Shown here: piece after piece, positions 59,792 to 64,000 of the stretch | Layout: every line of letters starts with the position of its first letter | Position numbering within the stretch: the stretch's first letter is position 1 | Notes under the pieces: generated by a model | Told to the model about the DNA's origin: nothing | Seen by the model: only the letters and a program-made list of their open reading frames with translations | Database searches by the model: none | Translations under genes and position numbers: made by a program | NCBI GenBank assembly: GCA_031472005.1 | Contig: PZJY01000006.1 | Span: 186,001-250,000 of the forward strand | Length of the DNA: 64,000 nt | Reading direction: 5' to 3' | From: Tetracladium setigerum | Lineage: Eukaryota; Ascomycota; Leotiomycetes; Helotiales

Positions 59792-60061
59792 CAGTAGTGT
59801 CGTGCGGAGAACTCTTGATCTTAGTCCCAGCACCCGTGTCTCGCTTTCACTGGTTAGGTATTAGGTACCGGAGTGATATCAACCCAAAAGTACCGTACCT
59901 ACTCGTGCTGTTCTTTTTTTCCCTACCTACCCAGTGAGATTCCCGTCAAGTCAACACAGCGTGGAGCATTAATGTATTTAAACTTAAACTCACCACAACC
60001 CTCTTAAATTCGCTCATCCTCTTCCTCATCCTCACCATCATCTTTCTCATCAATCACAACG

Positions 60062-62156
60062 ATGAAGCTCCTACTCCTTCTTGCCTCCTCCTTGTTGGCG
60101 CTGGTTAATGCAGTTCCGCACGATGATACCTTCACCCCCGATGTCACTCTCCATGTAACAGCGGAACAAAAGAAGCAATCATGCAATGCTATAAAAGAAG
60201 TCATCTTGGTCAACGGCACTAGTCCAGGTCCCTCAGTTCGAATCCCAGAAGGCAGAAGAGTCTGGATACGAGTTTACAATGATATGCACCACGAAAACCT
60301 CACTATGGTAAGTTCAGTCCTCTAACAAAACAGTGAGTGAGCGATCTGATAAAATCTAAAACTAACTATACAATACAATAGCACTGGCACGGTCTCACTC
60401 TAGCAACCGCCCCATTCTCCGATGGAACACCTGCAGCATCTCAATGGCCTATTCCACCTTTGAATTACTTTGACTATGCACTCCATGTCCCCATCGGAAT
60501 GGCTGGAACTTACTTTTACCATTCACATGTCGGACTTCAAGCTCTTTCTTGCACTGGTCCTTTGATAGTAAGTTCTTGCACTAATTAATCCCTTGAGAAT
60601 ATCTTTTCTTTTCTTCCTTTTCCGCTTCTTTTATTATTTTAATAAACCCTCCTTTAAAAATACAAAACTGATCATTATTCCCAGGTTGAAGATGCATACA
60701 ACCCACCATTTGCATATGATGGAGAAAAGATACTGTTCACTCAAGATGTCATGCCCGATACCAATGATGTTATTGAGGCTGGCCAATTGAGTGTCCCCGT
60801 AACATACTTCAAACATATCTCAGCTGTTCTTATCAACGGAAAAGGGGAGGTCCCAGAGGTGAAGACACATTTTGCAACGACACTCTGTCAGTTATAAACG
60901 TCGAACCAGGGAAAACATACAGACTCAGAGTCATAGGTGGGAATGGCGTATCGTTCGACACGATAGGCATCGAGGGCCATGATGTTCTCACAATCATCGA
61001 AGTAGATGGGTATGTTGTCACTTACTCCATCAATGAAATGAACTTACTAATAATTAATAGATCTTACACTCAGCCATACAACACATCATTCCTACAAGTC
61101 GGCGCAGGCCAACGGTACAGTGTTCTCCTCAAAACTCTCACCAATCCCACAAAGCAATTCTACTACGTGCAACTGGAGACTCGAGAATTCGGTCCACTCA
61201 TCCAAACCTACGCGATTCTGAACTACGGACCTCGAACGACCAAACCATTTTACCCACCAGTAACTGCCCCGATCACTCTACCCCCCACAGACCCTGCCTT
61301 TCTGGACTATAAACTTAGTCCTTTCTACAACTACCCAGGATTCCCTCCAGCGGAAGCAGTCACTCGAAGAATCAATATTACGCTGTATCTCGAAGTAAAA
61401 AATGGTGGCCTCATGTACCTAATCAACGGCTACACCTGGAACGAGACTGTTCCACAAGAACCATACCTTGTGTCCCAGTACAAAAACAAGGGTGCCGGAT
61501 GGCCATCGATGGAACGCGCTCTTCAGCATGATGGTTTAGATCCGGACGCTCGAGCCTTTCCTTTGGAGCTGGATGAAGTGGTTGAGATTGTAATTCAAAA
61601 TTCTGGTTCTGCTAGAGGGAAGACGGAGTCGCATCCTTGGCATATCCATGGAGCTCATGTGTATGATATGGGTTCTGGAGATGGAATTTATGATATGGCT
61701 GCAAACGAAAAAAAATGGGCCAATGCAACAGGAAGACCCATATTAAGAGAGTATGTATTCACTTACACTTTACGGGTAGATAATTGACACTGACTTTCTA
61801 ATAGTACATCAGTGGTCTCTAAGTATGGGGCTGTAGCAAAAGAACACGAACTTTCGGGTGGAGAACTTGGAGACTGAGAGTTACACAACCAGGTGTTTGG
61901 ATGGTTCATTGTCATCTGCTGCCTCACATGGTTTGGGGGATGCAGGCTGTGAGTTTTGCTGGTCTTTATCAAGAATTACACTAACGTATCGTAGGTACTT
62001 GTGATGGGAAATGCAAGTGATGTTCTTTCGTTGGTGCCCAAACCTCAACTTGAAGGTTTCCTCGAGTACGGCGGCAGTGCTTACGGCAATTCCACCCACT
62101 ATCCCTCGGGGCTGGTCGATTCTTTCAATATTACTGAATGGGCAGAAGAATCGTGA
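60062..62156 (+). CDS. Secreted multicopper oxidase (ascorbate oxidase/laccase-like)
   Basis: It likely oxidises phenolic or similar donors and reduces oxygen to water outside the cell. Six exons (60062-60307, 60382-60567, 60685-61009, 61061-61750, 61805-61948, 61995-62156). The signal peptide is MKLLLLLASSLLALVNA. The copper ligand motifs occur in order: HWHG at the start of exon 2, HSHVG, HPWHIHG, and HCHLLPH in exon 5, with Met three residues later in the family's axial region. Several N-glycosylation sites (NGT, NLT, NIT) are visible. Two single bases appear to be missing: in TTTT at 60870-60873 (before CNDTLSVINVEPGKTYR) and in GGG at 61856-61858 (before WRTWRLRVTQPGVW). With them restored the protein is 584 residues, a normal length. 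Both breaks lie in conserved sequence that continues unharmed, so an assembly error is likely. Confidence 0.87.
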
Positions 62157-64000
62157 GCGAGAATTCAGATGCAAGCACAAGGATATCTGTGGCTGTTAAG
62201 ATCCTTCTGGTGAAAAACCTGTGGAGTTCATTTCAAGGAGTATACATGGCATTAAGCCTTGCTTTATTTCTTTGGGTGGATAGAGATATAGCTATAGCTA
62301 GTCACTCGTTCCTAGTATTAATTAATGCATGCATACTTAATTAAACTAGCACTATGAATTATCTTGATGAATTAATTATGTTCACAAAAGTAATACTGCT
62401 TAGTTTATATTAAATTTAAGTGACATGCCAGGGCTTAGCTTTACTAATAAATGCATAGAGCGATTTGTATGTGTTAATTTCAACGCTGTATCCCCACTGA
62501 CCCCAGATTTGAAACCTATAAATAGAATCGAGTTAAAGGCTAATCAGCTAATCTCTTAATTCGACAGTCTGCGGATATCCCTTCGCACCGACCGTCGAAC
62601 TACGAATACATTACGTCGAGCTTCCTTCCATTCCATACGACATGAATGAGTGCAGAAACACTTCTTCTTGTCCACGTAGATATTAGTAAGTTCTTGAGGA
62701 TAGCTCAAGAGCAAAAAACCATCAGGATCCAGAAAGCAACCATGCAGCACCGACCTCGCGAGAATGTGCTTGAATTTCCTTCCCCTCCTACCACGACGCC
62801 CTTTTTTCCTACGAATCATTCTCGCGGAAAGAACGCTGTTGGGACAAGAAATTGTCATGGTTTTGAAGGAAGTATGAGAATACTCGATGCGGACACTTGA
62901 ATACCGAGGGGGTCTTCTGCCGACTTTGGCTGGCTCACCTGCCATGATGAGTAGGCTCGAATCCGATAACGAAGTCGTATTCCTCCTTCCTAGAAGATTG
63001 CTTTCTCGAGGCCTATCTCTCGACACGCAAGCGTTCGCCTTTGAAACTAGCCCTCGTGAAATCAAATCACAATTAGGACGGGCACAGGCTAGCAGTGATG
63101 GAGCATGACATTCGAACATGGTACAGGCGCTAGAACTCAGCATACGGGAGAGGGAAAATAGGGTCAATTTTGAAGAGGTTCTCGAAGCACATGTCTCATC
63201 TGTTACAGAAACCATCGGTCAGAAAGTGACAAAAGTCATACTTAATAGAGGGAGAGCTTCGAGGAAATTGTCATGTTATCTGGGATTCCCACCTAGTGCT
63301 CTCGATATCTCTACCGGCCAATCACCACTTCATTATTCTTCACATTATCAATCTCACAAATATGTCTCATCTCATCTAATCGCTTAACCCCGCCATCAAT
63401 CAATCCACCGCCTGTCAACGTTATTAATCTACGGCGTTGGCTCCGCCGCAATCCTCGTCCCCTTCCAAGTCACCGGGGCTTCTTGACAACTCGCCGAATG
63501 TGAAAGCTCAAAGTCGATCATAATGCATCTTAAATCTTTCAACCTCTATAATATCATCATAACCCACCATTCACGTCGTCGTTTCGTCCGTTTCGTCACT
63601 CGATTCTCTCGATTCACTTTCACTCACCTAGGGCCCTTAGCAGAACAATAATACTCCTTACATTCACTATACAATACAATGCAATTCTATAGGAAAAAAG
63701 GAAAAAAAAGGGAAGAGAATAGAAAAGAAGGACACTAGTCAACTCGATCGGAAAGACAATAAATAGCTGAATAGCCAAGTGAGAAAAGAATAGGCGGCTT
63801 CAAAGCGCAATTTGCAGATACGAGTAATGTGGATCATATTCAATAAATACCAGTTTGGCAAGTCCAGAAAATATATCCTAGTCAAATATGCAACCAAGGA
63901 GACTTCTTATTGCTACCTTCTAATTTTATTTTTCATTGTAAATGTCATCGAGATTTTCGTAAAGCATAATGTCTAATTTTCCCCCTTTCCCCAGTATCGA
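62157..64000. other. 3' end region, no supported gene
   Basis: Short frames exist on both strands (for example 62556-63215 minus and 62646-62900 plus), overlapping each other in opposite directions, without family motifs or splice support. AT-rich palindromic stretches (ATTAATTAATGCATGCAT) occur near 62320-62340. I see nothing I can name. Confidence 0.4.

Larger units (their letters stand above)
55709..60061. other. Gene-free, transposon-rich interval
   Basis: It contains the MITE at 56439-56581, the LINE remnant at 57000-57262, a palindrome at 57423-57441 and the AT-rich TIR element at 58998-59791, listed separately. The rest has only short frames without motifs. The last 250 bp before 60062 form the promoter and CT/CA-rich leader of the oxidase gene. 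Confidence 0.5.

Noticed and set aside
62556..63215. 219-residue minus-strand ORF near the window end
   Set aside because: No recognisable domain, no splice context, and overlapping plus-strand ORFs of similar quality.
1..64000. CRISPR arrays, bacterial-type operons, ribosomal RNA
   Set aside because: None seen; the window is eukaryotic with introns throughout.

Overview
The window is nuclear DNA of a filamentous ascomycete (Pezizomycotina). Genes are split by short (about 45-100 nt) GT-AG introns, often with CTAAC-like branch points. The gene set is typically fungal: an NsdD-type GATA factor, a GH72 glucanosyltransferase, an ascomycete multicopper oxidase and DHA1-type MFS transporters. A placement near Leotiomycetes is only an impression from protein style. 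Exon coordinates below were read by hand from splice signals and checked by codon phase.

Layout. 0-7 kb: the 3' part of a small membrane protein, a decayed and truncated P-type Ca2+-ATPase (pseudogene), and an intact seven-exon glutamate-cysteine ligase. 11-21 kb: an NsdD-type GATA factor whose start codon lies 8 bp from a complete, very young Ty1/copia LTR retrotransposon of about 8.7 kb (12531-21209). Its LTRs differ by one indel, both sides carry the 5-bp duplication ATATA, and the pol ORF is uninterrupted. Between pol and its 3' LTR the element carries a second, antisense gene with its own TATA box and apparent introns. 21.2-32.8 kb: a gene desert of about 11.5 kb upstream of the GATA gene. 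32.8-43.7 kb: a small secreted cysteine-rich protein, an RRM-like protein, a DHA1 MFS transporter, and a caspase-like/C2H2 protein. 44.7-55.7 kb: a very large MFS protein with a cytosolic N-terminal half of about 1.4 kb residues, a nitrilase-family omega-amidase, and a GH72 enzyme with a transmembrane anchor and cytosolic coiled coil. 55.7-60 kb: a transposon graveyard with a 143-bp MITE, a LINE remnant and an extremely AT-rich TIR element. 60-62 kb: a secreted multicopper oxidase.

Two themes stand out. First, the copia insertion separates the GATA gene from its native leader and promoter and places a sense-oriented LTR directly before its ATG, while the element itself carries an antisense intron-bearing gene. 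Second, four otherwise healthy genes each need one or two single-base insertions (seven in total), mostly in short homopolymers, to read through. This looks more like consensus-sequence deletion errors than gene death. The Ca2+-ATPase is different: it has lost its N-terminal half, its phosphorylation site and its hinge motif, and is a real pseudogene.
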